A DNA stretch of 44,165 nucleotides from Alphaproteobacteria bacterium (GCA_016125405.1 WGLW01000001.1:1-44165); one strand, 5' to 3'. Counted from the stretch's first letter, positions 17,418-26,865 are shown. The notes: generated by a model not told the origin, from the letters alone. Numbers and translations are program-made.

Positions 17418-20400
17418 CTATTTCCCGGCGACCGTGATTTGCTGGGCCGACGTCCGGGCAAACGTGTCAGGGCGATACATGTCCTCCGCCACGGCGCCGG
17501 GCATGGCGAACGTGCCGGGCGTGACGGCGCGGACGACATAGGCCAGCGTCACCGGATCGCGATCATAAAGATCGATGGCTGCAACGAACCTGTCGTCGCG
17601 CGCTTCGGCCACGTTCGGAACGGCGACGTCGCCGAGGAACGCATATGGCCCGGTCTTGCCGGCGTCCTCCGGCCGCAGCACCGCCTCGATCTCGAAGCCG
17701 GCAGGCAGAAGGTCGGCGATGATGAGCGGTGTCGTGCGTTCCTGCGAGGATTTCACGGTGATACCAATGATCACGCGATCGCCCTGGTTGAAGGACGAGC
17801 CGTTGATGGCGCGGCCGTCTGGCGTCCACATCTGCTTGTTCATGGCCATTCCGTCCGAAACCGGCCTCGGGGCATCGATCGGCGAGCCGCGTGCAATCGA
17901 CGTCACCCACACCTGGCCGGATCCACGATTGGTGAAGCTGGGTGGCGTGCGGGCTTCGATATCCGTCAGCTTGAATACGCGGCCGGCCGTCACCTGGTCG
18001 GCGACGCCGGACACCTGCACGTTCACGGCCGCCTGCCCGCCGGAAAGTGCGTTGGCCGCGAGCAGGAGGAAGGCTTTCTCCTGAGTGGTCAGGCGATCCG
18101 GTTCCGGCAGGTCCTGGCTTACGCGGGCGGACAGGCGAGTCACGCGGTCCTGCATCTTGGCTTCCGCAGCCAAGGCCAGCACGCCGGCGAGGTCGCGCCG
18201 TTTTGTTGCGTAGTAGTCGCCCGCGTTTTCGTATCCAAGCGCCCGCTCGGCCTGGTCAAAGGCAGATTTGGCGCGGGAATTGTCGCCGATCATGTAGAGC
18301 GCGGTCCCGATCTGCGCGCGAGCCAGTGCGCTCGGTATGCGTGAGAGGCGCTCGTCATGCAGATAGCGCAGCCGCGACTTGTCCATCCGGCCGGCGCGGG
18401 CGAGCACATAGGCGCCGTAGGCGATGGAGCGATCTAGCAGAAGCTTGCGCGTGTCTGGATTGTACTTGCTCTCGTAAACCCGGAAGTCATAGCCCGCGCC
18501 GTAGGTGTTTTCGCGGACGGTGAAGGTTTCGAGCGCGTCGTAGGCCTTGTCGAGCGCCGCATCGGGCACGACGTAGCCGAGCGATTTGGCACGGGCGAGG
18601 AAGTCCGTGGCGTAAGCGCCGAGCCATGGCGTCGCCTCCTCGTCGCCAACGCGCCAAAGACCGATGGCGCCATCCGAACCCTGGCGATTCAGCAGCGTCG
18701 AAATCGCTTCCTGGATCTGCGTCTTGATTTCGGATGACGACTTGCGTCCCGCCAGCGCGGCCATCTGGTCTGCATAGAGCAGGGGCATGGCGCGGCTAAC
18801 GATCTGCTCGGTGCAGCCGTAAGGGTACTGGTCGAGCGAGTCGAACAGCGCGGCTGCATCCATCGGGATGGGCGAGAAGGAGATCTGGGTATAGCCCGAT
18901 CCCGGCACGAAGCTCGCCATTGCGCTGGTGTCGGGCGTCCAGCTCTGGCCGGGCTGCAGAATGCGACGCTCGACATAGCTGGCCGGCAGATAGGGCGAGC
19001 GAGTCTGGATGCCGTAGCTATGTGTGACCGAGAAATTGTTCGGCCCGGTCACCGCCATCGTGACGTTTGAAACGCCTTCCGCGGATGAGGAGACAGGCGC
19101 CGACAGGTCCTGCCGCTGGCCAGTAGACAGCCTCGCTGAAATGTTGGGCGTCGAAGTCGTGAACGGCCCGGTGGAAGCGATCGCTGCTGCGTACTGACCG
19201 GCGGCGCCTTCCACATTGTCCATTGTGATGGTCGCAACCGCCTTGTCTCCCGGCGCCAGGAAGCGCGGCAGGATCAGTTCGGTCGGCACGGGATCGCGCA
19301 CCGTCAGCGGTTGCGAGGCCGAGCCAAGTCCCGTGGCGGACCACGCCACGGCCATCAGGCGCAGTTCGCCGTTGAAATCCGGCACGTCGATGGTGACGGT
19401 CGCCTTGCCGTTCTTGAGTTCGACGGGACCGGAGAACAGCGCCACCGTCTTCGTCGGAACAACGGAGAGCCCCGCGCCGCCGATCGAGTCGCCGCCCTGA
19501 TGCACGGCCGCCGCCGCGCCCTGGTTGGGATCGAGCAAGCGACCGTAGTCGTCGCGTAGGTCAACGCCAAGACGCCGCTTGCCGAAGAAATACTTCACCG
19601 GATCTGGAGACTTGAAGCCGGTCAGAAGGAGGATGCCTTCATCGACCGCCGCGACCGTGACGTAGGTATTCTCCTTCACTGGGCCAGCCGTCGCCGACAC
19701 GTCGATGGTCAGCTTGCTCCGGGGACGCTGCACCTGCGGCGCCGTCATCGTCAGCTTGAATGTGCGCGGCGAGACGTCGACCGAGACGTGGGCAACGCCA
19801 ACGGCGCGGCGCGGTTTGGGGCGCTTCACGGCATCGCGTGGCGTATAGACGCTGGCCATCACATAGACGCCCGCGCCCCATTCCTTGGTAACCGGCAGGC
19901 GGATCTTGGTGGGCTCCGCCTTCACCGTCATCGTGCGGGTGAGGATGACGTTATCCGAGGCGACAACGATTTCCGCTTCGCCTGCGTAGGGCGGATTCAG
20001 CCCAATCTCGATGCTGCCGCCAACATCCGGCAACTTGTCCGGCACGCTCATGCGCACCTTGTCCGGCGCCTCGACATCTGAACTGGCCTGACCGCCATAG
20101 CCGGAAGCGAAATTGATGCTGGCTTCCGCGCCTGAGTCCGCTTCAGTGAGAAGCAATTCGTAGTCGCCCCAGTCGAGTTCGCGCGTGTTCAGCGTTGCGT
20201 GCTGGCCGGCGGGAATCCGGGTCTGGCCTTCCTGGATGTCGACCAGCTTGCGGGTGGAGCGCCACTGCCACTGGCCGCCGTCCGCGCGATACCAGTCATA
20301 TTTGTAGTCGATCCGCACCAGCCGCCAGTTCACCGACCCGGACATCTGGGCGCCAGTCCGGTCAACCGAAACAAGGTCGAACGTCGCCGGTTTGCCCTCC

Positions 20401-22331
20401 TGCGACGCGCCGCCTTCGAAGTCCGGCTTGACGCCTAGGTAGCGGTCGTTCGGGCGATAGGCGATGCGGATGTCGTCGCGCACGGGCCGCCCGCCGGGTT
20501 CGATGGCGCTCACCACGGCGCGAAGCCGTAGCGGATGCGAACTGTCTGCCTGGGATTGCCGGGGATCGATCACCAGCATCGCGTTTCCGGATCCATCGGT
20601 CGTTTCCGTTGGAAGGTCGAAGGTCAATTCGCGGAACGTCTCGTCCGAACGACCGAAATCGTACCCCTTCAAGGCGGAGAACGGGTTGGGATCGGGCTCA
20701 ACCCGCACATTGGTTTCCACAGGCAGGCCTGCGCCCGGCGCGCCATAGAGAAAGCGCACGTTGGCGTTGATCGTCCGCGTCTGTCCCCGCGCCAGCGGCG
20801 TATCCGTGTCAGCCTTGAGGTCGAGCTTGATGCGCTGCGGCACAAAGTCTTCGACAGTGAAGCCGACGCTGCCCACCTGGCCAACGCCATCCACCAGCGC
20901 CGCCATGCGCCAGGGCCCGCGTGCAGCAGCCTTTGGCAGGGTGAAGTCGAACCGGGTCGCGCCGGCTTCCGTGGCTTTCTCGAAGCGCTGGCGTCCGGCT
21001 TCCAGGCCATTGGGCCCATAGACCACCAGCGCACCCGGACGGTTGTCGATAGCGTTCGCAGCCGGATCACGGATCAGCGCTGTCGCCCTGACGGTCTCAC
21101 CCGGACGATAGACGCCTCGCTCGGTATAGACGAAGGCATCCGCAACATGCGCGGGATCGCGCCCGCCGACGTCACGGTCGGTGAGGTCGACCGGCGTGCG
21201 GTCGAGATCGAGCATGGTGAAATCGCCATTGTCCGCATAGGCCGTCAGCATCTTCGGCGAAGAGCTGTCGGCGCCGTGCATCACGGGTCCGGAGAACTGG
21301 ACATGCCCCGCAGCGTCGGTTTCACCACGGGCGAGGATGTCGTTGTTGTGGGCGACCAGCTCCAGCTTGACGCCGCGCATCGGTTTGGCCGTCTGCAGCG
21401 AGCGCACGGTGGCGGACATGCCGTCGAGGCCGGAATACGTCGTCAGGGCGAGGTCGGTGATGATCAGCCAGCGCTTGGCGTGCGCCCCTTGGTCCGGTTC
21501 CTTGCCAGCCTTGTTGAGCTGGTCGATCTCCACGAAATAGGCGCCGGGCTGAAGTTTCGGCACGGCGGTGGCGATCGGGAATACGGTCGTGGTCGCCACA
21601 TTGGGCGATCCGGTCGTATCCATTGTCCCGGTCCAGAGCTTTTCGGCCACATCGTCGGCGTTTGAGCCGTAATCCATGTAGCCGTAGCTGCCGGCCGCCG
21701 CCGAATAGCCGCTCGTGATCGTCTTGAAGGCCAGCGCGCGGTCGGTGATGCGCGAGATCGTTACCCGGACCTTTTCGACATTCACGGTCTGAATGCCAAG
21801 GCCATCGGCGTCGATGCGGGGCAGGATCACGCCATCGCCGTTGAACCCGACATAGGCGGGCCGGTCGCCGAACTCGACATCGACCGTTTCATCGAATGTC
21901 AGCGACCGCCCATCCGCTGCAGGCAGGCCCGAGCGAAGTGTCAATTCGTGGGGTGCGCCAAAGGTAAGTCCGCCCACGCACAGGTTTGCGCCATCGACAG
22001 ACAACGCGATCGGGGCGCTTGGCGAAATGGCGACGAAAGGCTTGTAGTCCTTCTGCGGGTCCAGTGTGGAGTTGAAGATCAGGCAGGCGCGGGGAAGGTC
22101 CTTGGATACGTCAATCGTGTAACGGACGAAGGAGAAATCCCTCGACGTGACCTCGCCCGAGCGCTTGGCGTTGGCCGGGCGGAGCGAGAGCTGGGGCCCG
22201 GTAGCCTTGTCGTTGACAACCTGGGCTTCGGGCGGATTGTCGGCCGGCCGGCCGCAACTGGCAAGGGTTAGAGACGCGAGGCCGGCGGCCACGATTACGG
22301 GCAGCACGCGCCAGAATGACTTCGTCCCCAC
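17418..22331 (-). CDS. Bacterial alpha-2-macroglobulin lipoprotein (YfhM-like)
   Basis: 1,637 residues from the GTG at 22331, preferred over the in-frame GTG at 22352 because AGGGAG precedes it at good spacing. The signal ends in LTLASC, a lipobox, so the protein is tethered on the periplasmic side. MG-type beta domains fill the N-terminal part (for example YTERGVYRPGETVRATALIR). The thioester motif YPYGCTEQ lies near residue 1,172, followed by the alpha-helical thioester domain. The bait-trap model (protease cleavage, thioester attack, entrapment) follows from the family. Encoded directly upstream of pbpC, it probably protects the periplasm when the wall is breached. Confidence 0.95.
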   Translation of the reverse strand: MGTKSFWRVLPVIVAAGLASLTLASCGRPADNPPEAQVVNDKATGPQLSLRPANAKRSGEVTSRDFSFVRYTIDVSKDLPRACLIFNSTLDPQKDYKPFVAISPSAPIALSVDGANLCVGGLTFGAPHELTLRSGLPAADGRSLTFDETVDVEFGDRPAYVGFNGDGVILPRIDADGLGIQTVNVEKVRVTISRITDRALAFKTITSGYSAAAGSYGYMDYGSNADDVAEKLWTGTMDTTGSPNVATTTVFPIATAVPKLQPGAYFVEIDQLNKAGKEPDQGAHAKRWLIITDLALTTYSGLDGMSATVRSLQTAKPMRGVKLELVAHNNDILARGETDAAGHVQFSGPVMHGADSSSPKMLTAYADNGDFTMLDLDRTPVDLTDRDVGGRDPAHVADAFVYTERGVYRPGETVRATALIRDPAANAIDNRPGALVVYGPNGLEAGRQRFEKATEAGATRFDFTLPKAAARGPWRMAALVDGVGQVGSVGFTVEDFVPQRIKLDLKADTDTPLARGQTRTINANVRFLYGAPGAGLPVETNVRVEPDPNPFSALKGYDFGRSDETFRELTFDLPTETTDGSGNAMLVIDPRQSQADSSHPLRLRAVVSAIEPGGRPVRDDIRIAYRPNDRYLGVKPDFEGGASQEGKPATFDLVSVDRTGAQMSGSVNWRLVRIDYKYDWYRADGGQWQWRSTRKLVDIQEGQTRIPAGQHATLNTRELDWGDYELLLTEADSGAEASINFASGYGGQASSDVEAPDKVRMSVPDKLPDVGGSIEIGLNPPYAGEAEIVVASDNVILTRTMTVKAEPTKIRLPVTKEWGAGVYVMASVYTPRDAVKRPKPRRAVGVAHVSVDVSPRTFKLTMTAPQVQRPRSKLTIDVSATAGPVKENTYVTVAAVDEGILLLTGFKSPDPVKYFFGKRRLGVDLRDDYGRLLDPNQGAAAAVHQGGDSIGGAGLSVVPTKTVALFSGPVELKNGKATVTIDVPDFNGELRLMAVAWSATGLGSASQPLTVRDPVPTELILPRFLAPGDKAVATITMDNVEGAAGQYAAAIASTGPFTTSTPNISARLSTGQRQDLSAPVSSSAEGVSNVTMAVTGPNNFSVTHSYGIQTRSPYLPASYVERRILQPGQSWTPDTSAMASFVPGSGYTQISFSPIPMDAAALFDSLDQYPYGCTEQIVSRAMPLLYADQMAALAGRKSSSEIKTQIQEAISTLLNRQGSDGAIGLWRVGDEEATPWLGAYATDFLARAKSLGYVVPDAALDKAYDALETFTVRENTYGAGYDFRVYESKYNPDTRKLLLDRSIAYGAYVLARAGRMDKSRLRYLHDERLSRIPSALARAQIGTALYMIGDNSRAKSAFDQAERALGYENAGDYYATKRRDLAGVLALAAEAKMQDRVTRLSARVSQDLPEPDRLTTQEKAFLLLAANALSGGQAAVNVQVSGVADQVTAGRVFKLTDIEARTPPSFTNRGSGQVWVTSIARGSPIDAPRPVSDGMAMNKQMWTPDGRAINGSSFNQGDRVIIGITVKSSQERTTPLIIADLLPAGFEIEAVLRPEDAGKTGPYAFLGDVAVPNVAEARDDRFVAAIDLYDRDPVTLAYVVRAVTPGTFAMPGAVAEDMYRPDTFARTSAQQITVAGK

Positions 22332-22510
22332 GACGATCTCCCTCTTCCCCACCCATCCCTGAACAGGCGTTCACCCTATCTGACCTGTAATGCCAAGGGG
22401 AAGGGCAGGAACATGGCGAACTGGTGCGCCTCGCCACAGGAACATGGCATTTCGCCGCCGCGCCGCAGGGCCGGCTCGCCACGACCGGCAACATCAATCG
22501 ATCCACAGGC

Positions 22511-22539
22511 TTGCCTGTCGCGCGCCGCATGCCTATTCC
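22511..22539 (+). promoter_or_regulatory. Possible promoter of tRNA-Thr
   Basis: TTGCCT (22511-22516) and TATTCC (22534-22539) are spaced by 17 bases, which would place the start about 14 bases before the tRNA. The -10 is a weak match. Confidence 0.35.
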
Positions 22540-22559
22540 GTTGCGGCCAACGCCTGCGT

Positions 22560-22635
22560 GCCGGCTTAGCTCAGTTGGTAGAGCACTTGATTTGTAATCA
22601 TGGGGTCCTCGGTTCGATTCCGGGAGCCGGCACCA
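22560..22635 (+). tRNA. tRNA-Thr(TGT)
   Basis: 76 bases with encoded CCA. The acceptor arms GCCGGCT and AGCCGGC pair fully. The D arm is GCTC-AGTTGGTA-GAGC and the T arm is CTCGG-TTCGATT-CCGGG. The anticodon loop TTTGTAA places TGT at 22593-22595, giving tRNA-Thr for ACA codons and wobble partners. The second pair of the anticodon stem (27-31 CTTGA with 39-43 TCATG) is a T-T mismatch. No integrase or attachment-site duplication is seen next to it. Confidence 0.95.
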
Positions 22636-22675
22636 CAAAATCAAGCACCTGCCGGGATGACTGTGTTGGGGGGCT

Positions 22676-22730
22676 ATTCGCTTGCGAATCAGGCTCGGCA
22701 CTCGCGCCGTATTGCGAATCCCGAATTCGC
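22676..22730. repeat. Four GCGAAT half-sites forming two inverted repeats
   Basis: ATTCGC-TT-GCGAAT (22676-22689) and GCGAAT-CCCGA-ATTCGC (22714-22730) lie between the tRNA and the end of the convergent MlaC-like gene. TTGCGAATC also occurs twice as a direct repeat. They may serve as transcript ends for the two converging units, but neither is followed by a T-run. Confidence 0.4.
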
Positions 22731-22757
22731 CGGGCGCTGGAATCTTCCAGGCGCATT

Positions 22758-23432
22758 TCAATCCAGTGCTTTGATATCCAGATTGCGAAGGTCCGAGGTT
22801 CCGGATTGAAATCCGGCTTTGATCTTGGCCGTCTTTTGTTCAAGCGAGGTGATCAGCGTATCGATTTCGCCGTTATGTCGATCCAGGTAGGCTTCGAACT
22901 GGGCCTGCTGATCTTGCGCCAGCCACAACACCGATCCGTTGAGGTCAATTCCGACATCGCGAACCCGGTAGCGCTTGCCATCCTCTGACATGAGCACGTC
23001 CCAGATCACGCGTGTCCCCTTTGCGGAGTCGCCGCTTTTCACCAGAGAGGTTACCAGGCTGCGGCGAGGCGCAGGATCTGTTGAGCCTTCAATCGTTATG
23101 GCGCTTCCGTGCATCTCGTTGAAGCGCTTCTGGTAAACAGCCACCGCAAATTCCTCGAATGCGGATTTATAGCGATCAAAGCTGGCTTCATCGAGTTCGC
23201 GTCCGCGCGCACCAAGGACGCGGCGGGCGATATCTGGCAGATAGGCAAACGAGTTCAGTGTTTCGCGGAACCGTTCTGTGCGGTCGGTGTCTGACAGCGA
23301 TTCGTCGCTGAGTAGAGTGAGAACTGCGTTCGCCTGGGCGGCGACGTAATCTTCAGATTTCTTGTCTGCAAATGCGACGGGGGCGAACGTGATCGCGGCG
23401 CAAAGCACCGCCGCGCAGACCTTAAATTTCAT
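22758..23432 (-). CDS. MlaC/Ttg2D-like periplasmic phospholipid-binding protein
   Basis: 224 residues from the ATG at 23432, chosen because GGAG lies 9 bases upstream; an ATG at 23447 is in frame with a weaker site. Signal peptide KFKVCAAVLCAAITFAPVAFA. The mature part follows the MlaC pattern: LLSDESLSDTDRTERFRETL, LPDIARRVLGARGRELDEASFDRYKSAFEEF, VIWDVLMSEDGKRYRVRDVGIDLNGSVLWLAQ. In the Mla system this protein carries phospholipids between the outer and inner membranes. The usual mlaFED partners are absent here, so it is an orphan copy; some orphans work in hopanoid transport, but no such genes are adjacent. Confidence 0.85.
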   Translation of the reverse strand: MKFKVCAAVLCAAITFAPVAFADKKSEDYVAAQANAVLTLLSDESLSDTDRTERFRETLNSFAYLPDIARRVLGARGRELDEASFDRYKSAFEEFAVAVYQKRFNEMHGSAITIEGSTDPAPRRSLVTSLVKSGDSAKGTRVIWDVLMSEDGKRYRVRDVGIDLNGSVLWLAQDQQAQFEAYLDRHNGEIDTLITSLEQKTAKIKAGFQSGTSDLRNLDIKALD

Positions 23433-23621
23433 TACGCGCATCTCCATCTCAGGCCACCGCGTTCGAGTGACGCTGTTAGTGAGACGCCGAAGAAGGGAAG
23501 GCGCCTCATGCGCGCCCGCCGACGATTTCCGGCCAGATATGCTACCCGAGACCTACTAGGCCGTGATGCCTTCTCGTTGAAGAAATCGCGCCGGGCTATC
23601 TATGGCCGGAAACCTGATCCA

Positions 23622-25241
23622 CTAGCCGTGGCTGACGGCGCGACCATAGGCTTCCTGCTGAGAACCGAACGCCAGCATCGTCTTGCGCTGTTCGGAGCGG
23701 GGATCGTCCAGCATCTTGCTGGTGTCATTTATGATCATCGTGGGTCGCGATTTCGAATCGTAGGGCGTCCATTCTGGAATCCCGGGCGCGCTGGGCACGC
23801 CATTGCGTGCAAAGTTGGCCCAGAGCGCAGAAACCTGATCGGCCAGATGCCGCGATTCCGGCGTGACCGGTCCCGCGATGACCGCCCCGTTCTTGAGGCT
23901 ATCGAATACGAACGGAATTTCCTCCGCGTGGGGCGCAAAGTACCGGCCGTCATCGACCGGCGTTTCGCGATAGAAGTTGTACATGAATGTGGGTCCGCCA
24001 CCGGCGTCGGCGCGCAGCGCCGCCTGGATGGTGGAATCGAGAAAATAGCTGCGGTCGGTGGCGGCCATGTAAAGCACTTCGGCGTTGCCGCTCTTGGGAT
24101 AGAGCCGGCGGTACATGGCGTAGAGATGTTCGCCTTCGCCGTGCTGCACCTTGTCCAGCCGCTCTTTGAGCTGCTCGTCCGTCAGCGTGTCCATGGCAGG
24201 ATCGACGCCGAGGAAACCCGATTGCTCTGTGCGGCATGTGCCGATCATCACCGGAATATCGCGTGACATGGTCGGCGCGGCGCCGTCGAAGGGTTGGGCG
24301 GGCAGACTGGGCGTACCGGCCACCGGCATCCACTGGGCGCCCGCGCCAGCCGCCTTGCCTTGCACCTTCTGGATATCTTTGAGCGGAACCTGCTGCAGCT
24401 TGTCGACATTCGTCGGTGCGATGTTCAGCGCATCCAGCAGGCGGCGCGCTTTCGCCTCTCCCGTTTCGAGCGTATCGACGCGCAGCTGCGATCCGCTCTG
24501 CACCACCGCTCGTTGATAGAGCCCCTGAGCCGGTGTTGTCGTCAGCACCATCGTCGTCTTGCGTCCGCCGCCGGACTGGCCATGCACCATCACCCGGTCG
24601 GGATCGCCGCCGAAGCGCTCGATGTTGTCCTTCACCCACTTCAGCGCGGCGATGCAATCCAGCGTGCCGTTGTTCGAGCTGTCAGCGTATTTCGGGCTGA
24701 ACGCGCCGAGATGGCAGTAGCCGAAAACGTTCAGGCGGTGATTGATCGTAACGACGACGACATCCTGCTTTCTCGCCACGTTGGTTCCGTCATACCAGGG
24801 CGACGAACCCGATCCGGTCGAAAATCCGCCGCCATGAATCCAGAAGAAGACGGGCCGCTTCTTGTTGTCGAGCGCGGGCGTCCAGACGTTGAGGATCAGG
24901 CAATCCTCGCTCTGTTCTTCCGGTCGTCCCGCATAAAGCTGCGTGTATTTGCTGGGACGGCGCACTACGGGCTCGCCATTGCCTTGCGGCGTCTGCGGGC
25001 CATAGGCGAGGCATTCCTTGACCCCCGTCCACGGCTTGGGCGGCTGAGGCGCCATGAACCGGTTGGCGCCGGTTGTCGTGTCACCGTACGGGATCGCCTT
25101 GAACACGTGCACGCCATTCTGGCTGACGCCGCGCACCTTGCCATAGGCCGTTTCCACGATGGGGCTGGCCTTTGCGAGGGCAGGAAGGGGAAGCAACAGC
25201 GCTCCGCCGGAAGCTATCAGCAGCCTGCGTGAAAGTTGCAT
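23622..25241 (-). CDS. Exported type-B carboxylesterase
   Basis: 539 residues from the ATG at 25241, preceded by GGAAGGA. The N-terminus SRRLLIASGGALLLPLPALA is Tat-like. The alpha/beta-hydrolase core shows FFWIHGGGFSTG (oxyanion hole), SEDCLILNVWTP (a family signature) and VMVHGQSGGG with nucleophile Ser about 223. The elbow is GQSGG rather than the usual GESAG. The His is probably that of PHAEEIPFVF. It would hydrolyse carboxylic esters in the periplasm; substrate unknown. It is the last gene of the minus-strand ester-processing cluster, separated from the previous esterase gene by 226 bp that hold a strong hairpin. Confidence 0.9.
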   Translation of the reverse strand: MQLSRRLLIASGGALLLPLPALAKASPIVETAYGKVRGVSQNGVHVFKAIPYGDTTTGANRFMAPQPPKPWTGVKECLAYGPQTPQGNGEPVVRRPSKYTQLYAGRPEEQSEDCLILNVWTPALDNKKRPVFFWIHGGGFSTGSGSSPWYDGTNVARKQDVVVVTINHRLNVFGYCHLGAFSPKYADSSNNGTLDCIAALKWVKDNIERFGGDPDRVMVHGQSGGGRKTTMVLTTTPAQGLYQRAVVQSGSQLRVDTLETGEAKARRLLDALNIAPTNVDKLQQVPLKDIQKVQGKAAGAGAQWMPVAGTPSLPAQPFDGAAPTMSRDIPVMIGTCRTEQSGFLGVDPAMDTLTDEQLKERLDKVQHGEGEHLYAMYRRLYPKSGNAEVLYMAATDRSYFLDSTIQAALRADAGGGPTFMYNFYRETPVDDGRYFAPHAEEIPFVFDSLKNGAVIAGPVTPESRHLADQVSALWANFARNGVPSAPGIPEWTPYDSKSRPTMIINDTSKMLDDPRSEQRKTMLAFGSQQEAYGRAVSHG

Positions 25242-25352
25242 TGCCTGTTTCCTTCCTGATTTTTTCTTTGCGTCGAGAACACCAGCGACGCCTGGCGGCG
25301 TCAATAATCCATGCGCCATAGGGTCCGCTGGCGTGGCGGTCGATCATAAGTC

Positions 25353-25387
25353 GCGGCCCATCTTTCCGATCCGGAAAAATGGGCCGC
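25353..25387. other. Strong 16-bp stem hairpin between two esterase genes
   Basis: GCGGCCCATCTTTCCG (25353-25368) and CGGAAAAATGGGCCGC (25372-25387) pair at 15 of 16 positions around a 3-base loop. It lies between the stop at 25468 and the start at 25241, both on the minus strand. No T-run follows on either strand, so it may be an attenuator, a processing or stability element, or an operator. A second GC-rich inverted pair (GAGGCGCG with CGCGCCTC) lies just to the right. Confidence 0.5.
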
Positions 25388-25467
25388 AAGGTGAAGAGGC
25401 GCGCTGACGAATCGGCTGCGTCCAACGCGCCTCTCGGGTCTTCTTTCCGGTTCCCCCGCCTTCCCCG

Positions 25468-26865
25468 TCAGCGACCGGATGGCCCGTTAGGTATGGTCTT
25501 CGATTTCACCACTTTCGGCGTTGCGCCAAACTCCATCGCCTGGTCGCCGGCGTTGGTGTAGGCTGGCCAGATGACGCCGTCGGCGCATGTGAACGATTTC
25601 GCCTTCGGATCCATCTTGTAGAAGGCGTCCCAGCAGGAGTTCACCTTCTTCGCCATTGCGCGGTCAGCCTCATCCGCCTTGCCGGAAGCGCTGGCGGCCC
25701 AGCTCGACGTGTCAATCGAGTTGAAGGCGAACATAAGTTCGGCGGAGTGAATCGCGCCCTTCGTCCATTCGGTTTTCCGGAAGGACGGAACATAGGCGAA
25801 GTGATAGAGCCAGGCGCCGGCGCCCGTGTCACCCGCTTTGCTGGCGATGGTGCGGGCGGCGTCGAAGCCCGGCTCGCCGCTGTTCGAGCCGATCAGCACC
25901 GGCACGTCAGTCTCTGTTCCAGCGTTGAGGGCGTCGACCGTGGAGGTCGTGATGAACTTGCCGTCGACAGGCGGGCTGAAGCCGCGCTGCGTCGCCTTGT
26001 TGGCCACGAGTGTTTGCGCGGAGATCGACCGCAACTGCGCCGCCGTGGCGTCTTTCCCGGGAAGCCCCAGCGCGGTCGCCGCCTTGGCGCCGTCCTCTTC
26101 CGCCTTCGCTTCCGGAATGCCGGGCCGCAGGAGAGCGCCGGATTCGACGACGGCTTTCTCGAACAATCCCTTGGCGGACGGGATCGACAGCAGGTTCACC
26201 ACCACCGCGGCGCCGGCCGACTGGCCCGCGACCGTGATGTTGTTCGGATCGCCTCCAAAGGCCGCGGCGTTCCGCTTGGCCCATTGCAGGGCGGCGACGG
26301 CGTCCATCAGCGCAAACCCGCCGGTCTCTCCGCCTTCCTTGGTAAGAGCGGGATGCGAGAATGTGCCCAGCGAGCCAAGGCGGTAGTTGATGGGGATCGT
26401 GATCACGCCGTTCTTGGCGTTGCCGGTTCCGTTGTACGAGCCGAGATGACCGGCGCCGAGGAATGACGCGCCGCCATAAAGCCAGACGACCACCGGCGCC
26501 TTCTTGGCGTTCGCCGGCGCATAGACGTTGAGATAGAGGCAGTCTTCGGACTGCACGCCCGCCACGCCGCCGCCGTTTGAGGTTTTCTGGTCGATGTTCA
26601 CGGGTTGCGGGCAGGGCGGCTCGAAGGCAACTGCGGCGCGTTCGCCCGGCCACTTGTCCGGTTTCTGGGGCGCCTTCCAGCGAAGATCGCCGACCGGAGG
26701 CTTGGCGAAAGGCACGCCCCGGAAGACGTTCACCCCGTCCGAGGATTCTCCGACCAGGACGCCGGTGTCGATCGTGGCCTTCACCGGCGTCGGAGCCGGC
26801 TCCTGCGCGACTGCCGGCGCTAGCATGGTTGCGGCCAGCAGCAATCCCATCGCGTAACGGGTCAT
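25468..26865 (-). CDS. Exported type-B carboxylesterase
   Basis: 465 residues from the ATG at 26865, 7 bases after a GGGAGGGA site (ATG 26868 is equally possible). Signal peptide MGLLLAATMLAPAVAQ. Core motifs: NVFRGVPFAKPPVGDLRW, SEDCLYLNVYAP, VVVWLYGGASFLG (an oxyanion loop with YGGAS in place of HGGG) and ITVAGQSAGAAVV with Ser about 216. Glu in SNSGEPGFD and His in IHSAELMFAFN complete a plausible triad. It is periplasmic or secreted, substrate unknown. It follows the VOC gene by about 64 bp and belongs to the DUF1592/DUF1552 run. Confidence 0.9.
   Translation of the reverse strand: MTRYAMGLLLAATMLAPAVAQEPAPTPVKATIDTGVLVGESSDGVNVFRGVPFAKPPVGDLRWKAPQKPDKWPGERAAVAFEPPCPQPVNIDQKTSNGGGVAGVQSEDCLYLNVYAPANAKKAPVVVWLYGGASFLGAGHLGSYNGTGNAKNGVITIPINYRLGSLGTFSHPALTKEGGETGGFALMDAVAALQWAKRNAAAFGGDPNNITVAGQSAGAAVVVNLLSIPSAKGLFEKAVVESGALLRPGIPEAKAEEDGAKAATALGLPGKDATAAQLRSISAQTLVANKATQRGFSPPVDGKFITTSTVDALNAGTETDVPVLIGSNSGEPGFDAARTIASKAGDTGAGAWLYHFAYVPSFRKTEWTKGAIHSAELMFAFNSIDTSSWAASASGKADEADRAMAKKVNSCWDAFYKMDPKAKSFTCADGVIWPAYTNAGDQAMEFGATPKVVKSKTIPNGPSGR

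Noticed and set aside
20535-21665. Long plus-strand open frame antisense to the alpha-2-macroglobulin gene
   Set aside because: High-GC shadow frame; the minus-strand gene has clear family motifs throughout and the antisense translation is Arg/Gly/His-rich without recognisable domains.
22560-22635. tRNA-Thr as an integration site of a mobile island
   Set aside because: No integrase and no duplicated 3' tRNA end in the window.
24294-25232. 312-residue plus-strand frame opposite the carboxylesterase gene
   Set aside because: Shadow of a gene with intact esterase motifs; no domain or ribosome-binding site.
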